Positions 28,147-38,314 are shown, counted from the first letter of the stretch. The stretch: 64,000 nt of DNA from Cellulophaga sp. RHA19 (GCF_002813425.1 NZ_PHUL01000001.1:682001-746000), one strand, 5' to 3'. Program-made: numbers and translations. Notes: generated by a model from the letters alone, not told the origin.

Positions 28147-28174
28147 CATAAATTAAGAGAAATCATAAGGTATG

Positions 28175-28639
28175 CTATTTATAATTTTGTCCATTTAATT
28201 TTAAAGCTGCTATTACCACATCTTTACGGCTCAATTGCCCTACTAAAATATCGTTTTTAAGCACAGGAAGCCTACGCCTGTTATGACGCACAAAAATACC
28301 TGCAGCATCAAAAATACTTATGTCCGGAGAAATAAACTCTACATCTCTAGTCATAAAATTTTCTACACTTTTGTTTAGTATTGGCTGGTTAAAATAACGA
28401 CTTTCAGATATTTGTTTCATACAATCTGCCTCAGAAATAATACCAACTAAAAATCCGTTATTATCTAATACTGGTCCACCAGAAATATTGTGCTTGGTAA
28501 ACAGCTCCATTACTTCTAAAATAGATTGGTCTGGACTAAAAGTTATTAACTTTTTAGTCATATAATCTTCTACTAATATTGGCGCCTCAAATTCTTTTTT
28601 TAAGGTCTTCCGCACTCCTTGAAAGCTTTTAATTCCCAT
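28175..28639 (-). CDS. CBS-domain pair protein
   Basis: This is a 154-residue cytosolic protein made of two CBS domains in tandem (about residues 20-75 and 87-145). Motifs are VEDYMTKKLITFSPDQSI, GGPVLDNNGFLVGIISEAD, VENFMTRDVEFISPD and RRLPVLKNDILVGQLSRKD. CBS pairs bind adenosine nucleotides and act as regulatory modules. The ATG at 28639 (MGIKSFQGVRKTL) is preferred to an upstream in-frame ATG, whose extra 34 residues look like non-coding leader. It is divergent from the M28 peptidase. Confidence 0.87.
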   Translation of the reverse strand: MGIKSFQGVRKTLKKEFEAPILVEDYMTKKLITFSPDQSILEVMELFTKHNISGGPVLDNNGFLVGIISEADCMKQISESRYFNQPILNKSVENFMTRDVEFISPDISIFDAAGIFVRHNRRRLPVLKNDILVGQLSRKDVVIAALKLNGQNYK

Positions 28640-28759
28640 AATATTTGGTTTTAGGTTAATTTTAAACTTAGTGATTTTTAATGAATTATCTAAATAAATT
28701 GCGTTAAAAGCATCAAATTTGTATAATTTTAAGGCATACAACCAGAAATACGCAACAAA

Positions 28760-31039
28760 ATGAGCAAAATAGCAAGAATTTTAACTCTAATACTTTTACT
28801 ACTAGCCATTTACTTTAGTTTTATAGCTATAATGCCAACCTATTCTGCTGATAAAGACTCGGCTCTCACAAATTTTTCTACAGACAGAGCATTAAAACAC
28901 GTTGCAGAAATTGGCAAAGAACCACATGCAGTTGGTTTTAAAGCACACGCAGATGTTAAAAATTATATTGTAGCAGAACTACAAAAATTAGGATTAAAAA
29001 CCACCGTACAAGAAGGCTATACTGCTGGCGATTGGGGTAACTTATCTTATGCCAGCAATATTTTAGCAAAAATTAAAGGCAAAACAAGCAATAAGGCTTT
29101 GCTATTACTATCTCATTATGACAGTAACCCACATTCATCTCTTGGGGCTAGTGATGCAGGCAGTGGCGTTGCTACTATTTTAGAAAGTATACGTGCATAC
29201 CTAGAGGAAAATAAAACACCTACAAACGATATTATAATTTTACTTTCTGATGGCGAAGAACTTGGCCTTAACGGAGCCGAACTGTTTGTAAATAAACATC
29301 CGTGGGCAAAAGACGTTGGTTTGGTATTAAACTTTGAGGCTCGTGGTAGTGGTGGACCTAGCTATATGCTTATTGAGACCAACCAAGGTAACGGTAAACT
29401 TATTGAAGAATTTACCGCTGCTAACCCAGAATATCCTGTGGCAAATTCTTTAGCTTATAGTATTTATAAAATGCTTCCTAATGATACAGATTTAACTGTT
29501 TTTAGAGAAGATGCAGATATACAGGGTTTCAATTTTGCTTTTATAGACGATCACTTTGACTATCATACCGAAAAAGATAATTATGAACGTTTAGATAAAA
29601 AGACTTTAGCGCACCAAGGAAGCTATTTAATGCCGTTGTTACGCCACTTTGCAGATACAGACTTATCAGCCTTAAAAACTAATGAAGATGCAATTTATTT
29701 TACTGCTCCAGTATTTAAAACAGTGTCTTACCCTTTTAGTTGGATATGGCCAATGTTTGCCATTGCTGTAGTCCTGTTTATTGTTATTACTGTACTTGGT
29801 TTAAAAAACAAAACACTAGATGCTAAAGAAATCATAGTTGGGTTTGCACCTTTACTTATTTCCATACTTATTACTGGTGTTGCAGGTTATTTTAGTTGGA
29901 CTCTTTTAAAAGTTATGTATCCGCAATACAAAGATATTTTACACGGATTTACCTATAACGGGTACACATACATTGCAGCATTTACCCTATTAGCACTTGC
30001 TATTTGTTTTTATATTTACCATAAGTTTAAAAAACTTAAAACACCCAATTTAGTAGTTGCACCACTTTTTATTTGGCTGGTAATTTCTGGTTTAGCTGCA
30101 GTATATTTAAAAGGAGCTAGCTATACTATTGTACCAGTGTTTGCGCTATTGGTTTCTTTTGTAATTGTTAGTAACCAAAAAAAGCCAAACCCATATCTAT
30201 TGTTCTTTTTAACCCTACCCGTGATAACTATATTTGCACCTTTTGTAAAAATGTTTCCTGTAGGACTAGGTTTAAAAATGTTAGTTGCCAGCACAGTTTT
30301 AACAACACTTTTATTTGTTGCTATTACTCCAATATTTGGCTTTTACAAACATAAAAATAGATTGGCGTTACTATTATTTATACTAAGTTTAGGTGGTTTT
30401 GCAATGGCGCATTTTAATTCGGGCTTTACTAAAGACAACGCAAAACCAAGCAGTTTACTTTATGTTTTAGATGCAAACACCAACACTGCTAAATGGGCAA
30501 CTTATGACAGTTATTTAACAGAGTGGACTGCACAATATGTAGACGATACCAAAACAAGTCCAAAAGAGTTGGCTAACACAACAATTAGCAGCAAATACAA
30601 TTCTAGTTTTAATTATGTTGCCAATGCTGCCATAAAAAAAGTAGCTGTTCCAAAAATTGAAAAAACGCAAGACACGTTAATAAATAACAAAAGACATTTA
30701 AAAATTTGCATTACGCCACAACGCAATGTAAACCGTTTGGATATTTACAAAAACAATGTTGCATTAGAGCAAGCAGTTGTAAACGGTGTAGCATTACCAG
30801 ACTATTCTTTATTAGATAGTACTAGCAAATTTATGACGCATTATATTAGCAATAATAATTATACAGAAATTAGCCTAATTTTAGAACCTAACACTCCTTT
30901 AGAACTTACTTTTTTTGAAGCTTCTAATGATTTGTTAACTAATGAACATTTTAGCATACCAGCAAGACCAGAAAATGAAATACCAATGCCTTTTGTTTTA
31001 AACGATGCTATACTAATTATAAAAACAGTGAAATTTTGA
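28760..31039 (+). CDS. M28-family metallopeptidase with C-terminal membrane domain
   Basis: This is a 759-residue membrane peptidase. An N-terminal helix (7-27) anchors an M28 aminopeptidase domain. Zinc ligands are visible at His119 and Asp132 (SHYDSNPHSSLGASDAGSG), Glu166/167 (SDGEELGL) and further on at FEARGSGGPS and DDHFDYHTEKD. Residues about 325-545 contain eight or nine membrane helices, followed by a beta-rich extracytoplasmic tail of about 200 residues. This plan matches vacuolar-protease-like M28 proteins of Bacteroidota. The next gene overlaps its stop by four bases. Confidence 0.9.
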   Translation: MSKIARILTLILLLLAIYFSFIAIMPTYSADKDSALTNFSTDRALKHVAEIGKEPHAVGFKAHADVKNYIVAELQKLGLKTTVQEGYTAGDWGNLSYASNILAKIKGKTSNKALLLLSHYDSNPHSSLGASDAGSGVATILESIRAYLEENKTPTNDIIILLSDGEELGLNGAELFVNKHPWAKDVGLVLNFEARGSGGPSYMLIETNQGNGKLIEEFTAANPEYPVANSLAYSIYKMLPNDTDLTVFREDADIQGFNFAFIDDHFDYHTEKDNYERLDKKTLAHQGSYLMPLLRHFADTDLSALKTNEDAIYFTAPVFKTVSYPFSWIWPMFAIAVVLFIVITVLGLKNKTLDAKEIIVGFAPLLISILITGVAGYFSWTLLKVMYPQYKDILHGFTYNGYTYIAAFTLLALAICFYIYHKFKKLKTPNLVVAPLFIWLVISGLAAVYLKGASYTIVPVFALLVSFVIVSNQKKPNPYLLFFLTLPVITIFAPFVKMFPVGLGLKMLVASTVLTTLLFVAITPIFGFYKHKNRLALLLFILSLGGFAMAHFNSGFTKDNAKPSSLLYVLDANTNTAKWATYDSYLTEWTAQYVDDTKTSPKELANTTISSKYNSSFNYVANAAIKKVAVPKIEKTQDTLINNKRHLKICITPQRNVNRLDIYKNNVALEQAVVNGVALPDYSLLDSTSKFMTHYISNNNYTEISLILEPNTPLELTFFEASNDLLTNEHFSIPARPENEIPMPFVLNDAILIIKTVKF

Positions 31040-31839
31040 AAAATAAAATAGCAGTATTTGGCTGCGGATGGCTAGGCTTACCTTTAGCCACTACATTACA
31101 AAAGCAGGGATATACAATTAACGGTAGCACAACCTCTAAAGATAAATTGGCTCTCCTAGAGGAGCAGTCTATACACCCTTTTTTGGTCAATTTAAATGAT
31201 GAAGATTTTACAACACAATTAGATTTGTTTTTAAGTGATGTAGAGGTGCTTGTTATTAATATTCCTCCAAGAATGAAAACTGGCGATGCAAGTAACTACC
31301 TTAACAAGATGCAAATTGTGCACAAACAATGCAATATTGCAAACGTTAAAAAAGTAATTTTTGTAAGTAGCACATCCGTATACGGTAATTTAAATGGCGA
31401 AATAACCGAAAAAACAACCCCTAAACCTGCTACAAGCGCCGCAAAACAATTAGTTACTATAGAACAGTTGTTTTTAAATGATAGCAGCTTAAAAGCTACC
31501 ATAATACGTTTTGGAGGTTTAATTGGTAATGGCAGACACCCTATTTATCATTTGGTAAAAAAAGACGAAGTAAGCAATGGTAATTATCCTATTAACCTAA
31601 TAGATATTACAGACTGTATATCAATAATTAGTCTAATAATTGAAAAAAATTACTGGAACGAAATCTTTAATGCCGTATATCCTTTTTATCCTACAAAAGA
31701 AGAATATTATACTCAAATAGCTAACAATAAAAGACTTAAACCACCTGTATTTACTAGAAACAAGAGTGAAACTGGAAAGAAAGTAATTTCTCACAACCTT
31801 ATTTCTGTTAAATTTTATGAATTTAACACATCAATATAA
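31036..31839 (+). CDS. NAD(P)-dependent epimerase / SDR-family protein
   Basis: This is a 267-residue Rossmann-fold protein starting at TTG 31036, which overlaps the previous stop (TTGA). The dinucleotide motif VFGCGWLGLPLA sits at the N-terminus, VIFVSSTSVYGNLNG carries the strand with the catalytic Ser/Tyr region, and RFGGLIGNGRHP follows. The layout fits the YeeZ-like branch of extended SDRs. The substrate is unknown. It is translationally coupled to the M28 peptidase. Confidence 0.85.
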   Translation: MKNKIAVFGCGWLGLPLATTLQKQGYTINGSTTSKDKLALLEEQSIHPFLVNLNDEDFTTQLDLFLSDVEVLVINIPPRMKTGDASNYLNKMQIVHKQCNIANVKKVIFVSSTSVYGNLNGEITEKTTPKPATSAAKQLVTIEQLFLNDSSLKATIIRFGGLIGNGRHPIYHLVKKDEVSNGNYPINLIDITDCISIISLIIEKNYWNEIFNAVYPFYPTKEEYYTQIANNKRLKPPVFTRNKSETGKKVISHNLISVKFYEFNTSI

Positions 31840-31968
31840 ATAACTTTCACAACACTTTTTTGACGTTTCACAACAAAGCCATAGACCAAATGTTAATTAC
31901 AGTCGTTGATTAACAGGTATTTGACGATTATTTGGTAATTTAGGAGTATCAATTAATCAAAAAATAGA

Positions 31969-32349
31969 ATGAAAGATTCAGATATTAAATCGAAGATAGA
32001 GAATAACATCTATAGTTTAATTTCTTCTACTTGCTCACAAAGAATAGACGATCAATCTAGAGCATTACATATAGCAATTATTAAAAAACATTATAATGCT
32101 ACAGATGTTACTATAGATTACTTTAGAAAAAGATTAGTGATGGATTTGGTTATAGACGATACTGTTTACAATCCCAACACTATAAATATGCACATACCTA
32201 CTTTTAAAGCTAATTTTTACTATTTAGACTTACAAGATTTTTTAAAGTCGTGCATACAAAGAGATGATAGGAGCATTGCTTTTTACGCAAGCTTGTTACG
32301 GTCCTTAAATTTTTTGGACGAACATCATAAACTCCTAAAGAGTGCTTAA
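31969..32349 (+). CDS. Small soluble protein of unknown function
   Basis: This is a 126-residue soluble protein starting MKDSDIKSKIENNIYSLI. No membrane segment, signal or known motif is visible. It is moderately helical with a central beta strand (FRKRLVMDLVIDDTVYNP). It stands alone, preceded by a 129-base intergenic region and followed by a strong terminator, so it is probably its own transcription unit. Confidence 0.75.
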   Translation: MKDSDIKSKIENNIYSLISSTCSQRIDDQSRALHIAIIKKHYNATDVTIDYFRKRLVMDLVIDDTVYNPNTINMHIPTFKANFYYLDLQDFLKSCIQRDDRSIAFYASLLRSLNFLDEHHKLLKSA

Positions 32350-32360
32350 GTATAAAAACA

Positions 32361-32388
32361 AAAAAGACCGCAATTGCGGTCTTTTTTT
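32361..32388 (+). terminator. Palindromic intrinsic terminator
   Basis: AAAAAGACCGCAA and TTGCGGTCTTTTT form a perfect 13-base palindrome with T residues after it. It ends the small gene at 31969 and is also close to the end of the convergent DUF3078 gene, so it may serve both strands. Confidence 0.88.
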
Positions 32389-32406
32389 ATATTGTTACTT
32401 TAGGTA

Positions 32407-33333
32407 TTAAAATGCGTAGTTTAAACCTAACATCCAAAAAGATTGTAATTTGTTATCTACATCATCAAAAGAAGTTGCTGTAGCTGGTGTTTGAGCTAAA
32501 GAGTAGTTTAAAGCTTCTTGCTTATTACTTCTTAATCCAAAATCAAAACCAACACCAATCATTTTCCAAAGTGTGTACCCAAAAGAGTTTGTCCAAGTTA
32601 CGTTAGACAAATCTGAGCTCTTGTAGCTTTGAAACATAGATAAGTTAGACTTAAAGTTTACTGCACCAATTTTTTTAGTATAATCTGCAACTATTTTAGC
32701 ACCTAAAGATGACTCAAAAACAGCATCGTTATCTGCAAATACAAAGTTGTAGTTTAATGGGTGTATAACTACTACTAAATCTTGTATTGGAGTCCAAGTA
32801 GCACCAACACCTAAATCTAAATAACCAGGATTATTAAAGTTATTTAAAATTGTAGTTCTGTATTCTGCTAAACCAGAAATTGCAAATTTCTCTGATAATT
32901 TACGCCCGTACAAAGATGTTAATGTAAATACATCTGTAGTTCCTTCAAACTTATCACTATCAGCTGGGTTATCTTTATTATCTAACTTTACCCAAGCAAG
33001 GTTTACGTTAGCAGAGTTTCTCCAGAAAAATTTATCTTGTTTTAGGTTAGCAAAAGCATTTACTGTAAAACCTATGTTACCAGAGTTGTTGTTTGGTGTT
33101 CCTTGCGCATACCAGTTGTCAAAACTAGAGATAGTACCACCAATAGTACCAAAAGCTCCTATTTTCCAACCTGGCATAGCATCTAACTTAGCCTGTATAG
33201 CTCCAATTCTTGCTTGTATAGCCGCTACAGAATCTTTTTTTACAGCTTGTTCTGCTTTTAACTCTTCTTCTGTTTGCGCAAAAGATACAGTTGCAACAAA
33301 TAATAGCGCAGCTGTTAAAATAATTTTCTTCAT
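32407..33333 (-). CDS. DUF3078 outer-membrane-type protein
   Basis: This is a 308-residue exported protein. The ATG at 33333 opens a clean signal peptide (MKKIILTAALLFVATVSFAQ). A short coiled coil follows (EEELKAEQAVKKD), then the DUF3078 domain with GTIGGTISSFDNWYAQGTPN and FANLKQDKFFWRNSANVNL. The many amphipathic beta strands and the terminal aromatic (LNYAF) suggest a beta-barrel in the outer membrane. Its role is unknown. It ends the SUF-containing minus-strand gene run. Confidence 0.88.
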   Translation of the reverse strand: MKKIILTAALLFVATVSFAQTEEELKAEQAVKKDSVAAIQARIGAIQAKLDAMPGWKIGAFGTIGGTISSFDNWYAQGTPNNNSGNIGFTVNAFANLKQDKFFWRNSANVNLAWVKLDNKDNPADSDKFEGTTDVFTLTSLYGRKLSEKFAISGLAEYRTTILNNFNNPGYLDLGVGATWTPIQDLVVVIHPLNYNFVFADNDAVFESSLGAKIVADYTKKIGAVNFKSNLSMFQSYKSSDLSNVTWTNSFGYTLWKMIGVGFDFGLRSNKQEALNYSLAQTPATATSFDDVDNKLQSFWMLGLNYAF

Positions 33334-33402
33334 TTTATAGTTTATTTTATGGTTTAATGAATGGCAAATGTAAGCATAGTTCTTTAAAATAAAAACCAAC
33401 TT

Positions 33403-33915
33403 CTATTTTCTCTTGTACAACGGTACAGAAGAACAAGCCTCACCATACATAATGCTTTTTGCAAAAGATTGCATTTTAGCAGTAGCCCATAAGTATGCAT
33501 TTGGTGGTACAGGTTTATTGCTACACCCTTTTATAATTACTGGTTTATCTTTATAAACAGAAAAATCTAATTCTGATATAATAGATTGATAAACAGAAGA
33601 GTATAGCTGCTCCAAATTTCCCTGAACAATGTATTTTGCATGTGGTTGTAAATAAGCGGTAACCAACATATATGCCCAACCTGGAACTATGGCATCTGTA
33701 GAGCAATATACAGCTACATAAGCGTTGTTGTATTGCTCCCAATTATGATTTGTTATGTGCTCCCTAAAGTCTTTTTCTTTTAAAATAAAGCCCTCAAAAA
33801 GCCAATTTTTTATATCTAAAAGCACTTTTTCTCCTTTTGGAAAGTAGTCTTCCAAGTCAAAAGTAACCAGTTTAGAACTAGCTACTCTATTAATTATTTC
33901 GTTGGATTGTGCCAT
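33403..33915 (-). CDS. DUF2480 family protein
   Basis: This is a 170-residue soluble protein beginning MAQSNEIINRVASSKLVTFDLEDYFP, the DUF2480 signature. KDKPVIIKGCSNKPVPPNAYLW with Cys131 follows. DUF2480 genes in Bacteroidota are regularly found directly after the SUF genes, which suggests an accessory role in iron-sulfur assembly. No activity is known. It is the next gene after the DUF59 protein, 36 bases away. Confidence 0.88.
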   Translation of the reverse strand: MAQSNEIINRVASSKLVTFDLEDYFPKGEKVLLDIKNWLFEGFILKEKDFREHITNHNWEQYNNAYVAVYCSTDAIVPGWAYMLVTAYLQPHAKYIVQGNLEQLYSSVYQSIISELDFSVYKDKPVIIKGCSNKPVPPNAYLWATAKMQSFAKSIMYGEACSSVPLYKRK

Positions 33916-33951
33916 AAACTATAATTTAAAACTACTTAAAACCAGTACTAA

Positions 33952-34275
33952 TTATAAAAGGCCAAGCTCTAACTTAGCTTCTTCACTCATTAATTCTTGT
34001 GTCCAAGGCGGATCAAAAGTAATCTCTACTTCTGCACCTTTTACCATATCTAAAGACTTCACTTTTTCTTCAATCTCTACAGGTAAAGATTCTGCAACAG
34101 GACAGTTAGGAGACGTTAATGTCATTAATATTTTAACATCGTTATCTTCATTTACAAAAACATCGTAAATTAAACCTAACTCATATATATCTACAGGAAT
34201 TTCTGGATCATAAATAGTTTTTAAAACCTTTACAATTTCCTCTCCTAAATTGTGTGTATCTAATGCTTCACTCAT
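33952..34275 (-). CDS. sufT: SufT-like DUF59/MIP18 iron-sulfur assembly protein
   Basis: This is a 107-residue MIP18/DUF59-family protein. Visible motifs are the N-terminal DPEIPVDIYELGLIYDV, the Cys-containing LTSPNCPVAESLP and the C-terminal ITFDPPWTQELMSEEAK. Family members help load or carry Fe-S clusters. It sits between sufE and the DUF2480 gene in the SUF operon. The symbol sufT is used because of this context. Confidence 0.88.
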   Translation of the reverse strand: MSEALDTHNLGEEIVKVLKTIYDPEIPVDIYELGLIYDVFVNEDNDVKILMTLTSPNCPVAESLPVEIEEKVKSLDMVKGAEVEITFDPPWTQELMSEEAKLELGLL

Positions 34276-34298
34276 AACTTGTATAACTATACTTATTG

Positions 34299-34721
34299 TT
34301 ATTTTAATTGTGTTTGGTATGCAATGGCGTACATTTTTATTTGCTTTATCATACTTACCAAACCATTTGCTCTAGTAGGAGACAAATGTTCTTTTAAACC
34401 AATTTCATCTATAAAACTGGTGTCTGCCTCTAAAATATCTTTTGGATGCTGACCGCTATAAACTCTAATTAAAATAGCTATAATTCCTTTGGTAATAATA
34501 GCGTCACTATCTGCTGTAAATGTAAGAGTATCACCTTCTAAATCTGCGTGTACCCATACCTTACTCTGGCAACCTTTTATAATATTATCATCAGTTTTAT
34601 ACTGCTCATCTATTAAAGGTAACGACTTTCCAAGATCTATCATGTACTCGTAGCGTTGCATCCAATCATCAAACATAGAAAACTCGTCTACTATTTCTTC
34701 TTGTATTTCTTTAATTGTCAT
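34299..34721 (-). CDS. sufE: Cysteine desulfuration protein SufE
   Basis: SufE accepts persulfide sulfur from SufS and passes it to the SufBCD scaffold. This 140-residue protein has the conserved acceptor Cys51 in IIKGCQSKVWV and the C-terminal LSPTRANGLVSMI segment. Its length is typical. It follows sufS by about 100 bases in the same operon. Confidence 0.95.
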   Translation of the reverse strand: MTIKEIQEEIVDEFSMFDDWMQRYEYMIDLGKSLPLIDEQYKTDDNIIKGCQSKVWVHADLEGDTLTFTADSDAIITKGIIAILIRVYSGQHPKDILEADTSFIDEIGLKEHLSPTRANGLVSMIKQIKMYAIAYQTQLK

Positions 34722-34818
34722 AGTTACTTTTTAATCTTCACAAAAACCGAAGAATTTATTTAAAAACAAAAATACGATAACAAAGGTGCTTATCAAATTA
34801 GCGTGTAGTAATTAATTT

Positions 34819-36045
34819 TTATTGCAGCATTGCTACAGCTCTTTTCACACCTGCAACTAGGGCATCTACCTCTGCTGTAGTATTGTAAAAGCTAAAACTA
34901 GCTCTTACGGTACCAGGAATGCCGTAAAAATCCATAATAGGTTGTGCACAATGGTGACCTGTACGTACTGCAATACCTAATTTGTCTAAAATAGAACCAA
35001 TATCATAAGGGTGTATACTACCTACGTTAAAAGATATAACCGATGTTTTATTTGCCGCTGTACCGTAAATTTTAAGTCCGTCCACAGTTAATAATTGCGC
35101 TGTTGCATATTCTAGCAGCTCATGCTCATAATCTGCAATAGCGTCAAAACCAATTGTATTCATATAATCTAGTGCAGCACCAAAAGCTATACCTCCGCAA
35201 ATGTTAGGCGTACCAGCCTCAAACTTATGTGGTAAATCTGCATAGGTTGTTTTATCAAAAGTAACCTCAGCAATCATTTCTCCACCACCTTGGTAAGGCG
35301 GCAATTTATTTAACCACTCCTCTTTACCATATAGCATACCTGCACCAGTTGGACCACACACTTTATGAGCAGAAACTACGTAGAAATCTACATCTAACTC
35401 CTGTACATCTGCTTTTATATGCGGTGCAGCCTGTGCGCCATCTATTAAAGCTGCTGCACCCACTTTGTGTGCAGCATTTATAATTTCTTTTATTGGATTA
35501 ACCGTACCTAAAGCATTAGAAACGTGATTACAAAAAACAAGCTTTGTTTTGTTAGACAGTAACTCGTAATAAGCATCTAGCTCCAACTCTCCATTTAGGT
35601 TCATTGGTATTACTTTTAAAACCGCACCAGTACGCTCACACAACATTTGCCAAGGCACAATATTAGAGTGGTGTTCTAATGCAGAAACAATAACCTCATC
35701 TCCTTTTTTTAAGAGTGATGAAAAACCGTTTGCTACAAGGTTAATACCGTGTGTTGTACCAGCAGTAAAAATTACTTCATGCGCAAATTTAGCATTAAAA
35801 TGATGCTGAATTGTTGCTCTTGCCTGCTCGTATTTATCTGTAGCTTCTTGAGAAAGTGTGTGTACACCTCTGTGAATATTTGCATTGTAACCACTGTAAT
35901 AGTCTACAATAACATCTAACACCTGTTTTGGTGTTTGCGATGTTGCTGCATTGTCTAAATACACTAAAGGTTGCCCATTTACAGTTCTACTTAAAATAGG
36001 AAAGTCTTTACGTATTGTTTGAATATCTAGGGTTGTTTTCTGCAT
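34819..36045 (-). CDS. sufS: Cysteine desulfurase SufS
   Basis: SufS is a PLP enzyme that takes sulfur from L-cysteine for iron-sulfur cluster assembly. This 408-residue protein has the PLP-binding Lys228 in VSAHKVCGPTG, the catalytic Cys366 in RTGHHCAQP, and the fold-type I segments YLDNAATSQTP and HRGVHTLSQEA. The single-residue-loop RTGHHCAQ context is that of the group II (SufS) enzymes, not IscS. It lies between sufD and sufE. Confidence 0.97.
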   Translation of the reverse strand: MQKTTLDIQTIRKDFPILSRTVNGQPLVYLDNAATSQTPKQVLDVIVDYYSGYNANIHRGVHTLSQEATDKYEQARATIQHHFNAKFAHEVIFTAGTTHGINLVANGFSSLLKKGDEVIVSALEHHSNIVPWQMLCERTGAVLKVIPMNLNGELELDAYYELLSNKTKLVFCNHVSNALGTVNPIKEIINAAHKVGAAALIDGAQAAPHIKADVQELDVDFYVVSAHKVCGPTGAGMLYGKEEWLNKLPPYQGGGEMIAEVTFDKTTYADLPHKFEAGTPNICGGIAFGAALDYMNTIGFDAIADYEHELLEYATAQLLTVDGLKIYGTAANKTSVISFNVGSIHPYDIGSILDKLGIAVRTGHHCAQPIMDFYGIPGTVRASFSFYNTTAEVDALVAGVKRAVAMLQ

Positions 36046-36070
36046 AATTTTTAAGCTAACAGATTTATTT

Positions 36071-37387
36071 TTACAAATCGAATCCTAAATTAACACCTAA
36101 TTTATTAGCTATTAATTTATTAATTCTAACTTTTAATTCTGGTATACGTACACTTTCTAAAACGTTGTTTGCAAAAGCATACATTAGTAATGCTCTTGCT
36201 TCTTTTTTAGGTATACCTCTAGATTGTAAGTAAAATAAAGCTTCTTCATCTAACTGACCAATAGTACAACCGTGAGAACATTTTACATCATCTGCAAAAA
36301 TCTCTAATTGTGGTTTTGTGTTAATAGTAGCTTTATCACTTATTAATATGTTGTTGTTTTGCTGAAAAGCATTTGTTTTCTGAGCAATTTTATCAACTAT
36401 AATTTTACCATTAAATACACCTGTAGCGCTATCTGCGTATATACCTTTATAATCTTGGTGACTTTCGCAGTTTGGCTCTATGTGGTGCACTAGTGTATGG
36501 TGATCTACGTGTTGTTTATCTCCAATAATAGTAATACCCTTCATGGTAGAATCTATACGCTCACCATTTTGATAAAAATTAAGGTTGTTACGCAATAACT
36601 TACCACCAAAAGAGAATGTATGTATTTTTACGTGACTACCATCTTTTTGGTCTATATATGTATTGTCTACTAAAGAAGCAGAATCTACATCATTCTGAAC
36701 TTTGTAATAATCTACAATTGCATTTTTAGCTGCAAAAATTTCAGTAACACAGTTTGTTAATACCGCATTGCTAGTTAAACTCTGGTGACGCTCTATAATT
36801 TGCATTTCAGAATTTTCTTCAGCAATAATTAAGTTACGTGGTTGTAACATTAAAGCGGCATCATTACCTGTAGAAAAGTGTATAATTTCTATAGGCTTTT
36901 TAGGCACTTTATTTTTAGGTATGTAAATGTATGCACCTTCTCTACTAAACGCAGTATTTAATGTAGTTAAAGACTCGTCTTTAGAGGCTACTTTGTTAAA
37001 GTAAACATCTATAACAGCTTTGTACATTGGCTTAGTTAAAGCAGAGCTCATTAAACAAATATCTACACCATCATGGGTAGTTTCAGATAAGTTAGAGCTA
37101 AACACACCATCTATAAATACTATTTTGTAAGTATCTATTTGGTGAATAAAGTACTTTTTAACATCCTTATATTCTAAAGAACTTTCTTTTTTAGGAAAGA
37201 TGCTAAAGTCTATTTTTTGTAAGCTGTTTAATGAAGTGTATTTCCAAGCTTCCTCTTTTTTTGAAGGAAAACCTTTAGTTTCAAAATTTTTAATAGCCTC
37301 TGTACGTACATCATGCACAGGGTTGTGCACGTCTACGTTGTTCTCGAACGCTAAAAATGAAGAAACTAATTTATCTTTTAAATCCAT
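36071..37387 (-). CDS. sufD: FeS assembly protein SufD
   Basis: This is a 438-residue subunit of the SufBC2D scaffold that builds Fe-S clusters. The C-terminal beta-helix core includes VDHHTLVHHIEPNCESHQDYKG-type residues (His-rich, about 310-330) and VKCSHGCTIGQLDEEALFYL, a hallmark of SufB/SufD proteins. The N-terminal helical part (ETKGFPSKKEEAWKYTSL) is typical of SufD. It lies 25 bases upstream of sufS and after sufC. Confidence 0.95.
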   Translation of the reverse strand: MDLKDKLVSSFLAFENNVDVHNPVHDVRTEAIKNFETKGFPSKKEEAWKYTSLNSLQKIDFSIFPKKESSLEYKDVKKYFIHQIDTYKIVFIDGVFSSNLSETTHDGVDICLMSSALTKPMYKAVIDVYFNKVASKDESLTTLNTAFSREGAYIYIPKNKVPKKPIEIIHFSTGNDAALMLQPRNLIIAEENSEMQIIERHQSLTSNAVLTNCVTEIFAAKNAIVDYYKVQNDVDSASLVDNTYIDQKDGSHVKIHTFSFGGKLLRNNLNFYQNGERIDSTMKGITIIGDKQHVDHHTLVHHIEPNCESHQDYKGIYADSATGVFNGKIIVDKIAQKTNAFQQNNNILISDKATINTKPQLEIFADDVKCSHGCTIGQLDEEALFYLQSRGIPKKEARALLMYAFANNVLESVRIPELKVRINKLIANKLGVNLGFDL

Positions 37388-37461
37388 ATTCTTTAATATT
37401 GAGTAGTAAGTAATAAATAATGTATGTGTTACATTATCCTAAAAATTAACTTAATACTTTT

Positions 37462-38214
37462 TTAAACTGCCGCTTCTTGCTTAATCCAATCATATCCTTT
37501 CTCCTCTAGCTCTAAAGCAAGCTCTTTAGTTCCAGATTTTACAATTTTACCATTATAAAGTACGTGTACATAATCTGGCACTATATAATCTAACAAACGT
37601 TGGTAGTGTGTAATAACAACAATAGCGTTGTCTTTGCTCTTTAGTTTGTTTACACCGTTAGCTACAATACGTAAAGCATCAATATCTAAACCAGAATCTG
37701 TTTCATCTAAAATAGCTAGTTTAGGCTCTAACATTGCCATTTGAAAAATCTCGTTACGTTTTTTTTCACCACCAGAAAAACCTTCGTTTAAAGAACGAGA
37801 TAAGAACTTACGGTCTATCTCTAACAACTCAGACTTATCTCTAATAAGCTTAAGCATATCTTTGGCAGGCATATCCTCTAGACCTTTAGCTTTACGAGAC
37901 TCGTTAATAGCTGTTTTCATAAAGTTAGTTACAGAAACACCAGGAATTTCTACAGGGTACTGAAATGATAAGAAAACACCATTATGAGCTCTTTCTTCAG
38001 GAGAAAGGTCTTCAATATTTTCTCCATTTAAAAAGATGTCTCCTGCAGTAACCTCGTAAGTTTCATTACCAGCTATAACAGAAGCCAATGTACTTTTACC
38101 AGAACCGTTTGGTCCCATGATAGCATGTACCTCACCAGCACCAACCTCTAAATTAATTCCTCTTAGTATTTCTTTGCCATCAACATTGGCGTGTAAATCT
38201 TTAATTTTAAGCAT
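37462..38214 (-). CDS. sufC: FeS assembly ATPase SufC
   Basis: SufC is the ABC-type ATPase of the SufBC2D complex. This 250-residue protein has Walker A GPNGSGKST near residue 35, the SufC-type signature FSGGEKKRNEIFQ, and Walker B with D-loop LAILDETDSGLD, where Ser-Gly-Leu-Asp is characteristic. It lies between sufB and sufD. Confidence 0.97.
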   Translation of the reverse strand: MLKIKDLHANVDGKEILRGINLEVGAGEVHAIMGPNGSGKSTLASVIAGNETYEVTAGDIFLNGENIEDLSPEERAHNGVFLSFQYPVEIPGVSVTNFMKTAINESRKAKGLEDMPAKDMLKLIRDKSELLEIDRKFLSRSLNEGFSGGEKKRNEIFQMAMLEPKLAILDETDSGLDIDALRIVANGVNKLKSKDNAIVVITHYQRLLDYIVPDYVHVLYNGKIVKSGTKELALELEEKGYDWIKQEAAV

Positions 38215-38314
38215 TTTATCGCTACTTTAATGTTCTTTATTTTTCTTTTCTTTTTTAGGGCGATTTTTTTATCAATCTAAAAACACCCAGCGTTTCTTTA
38301 TTAGAGAAACAAGT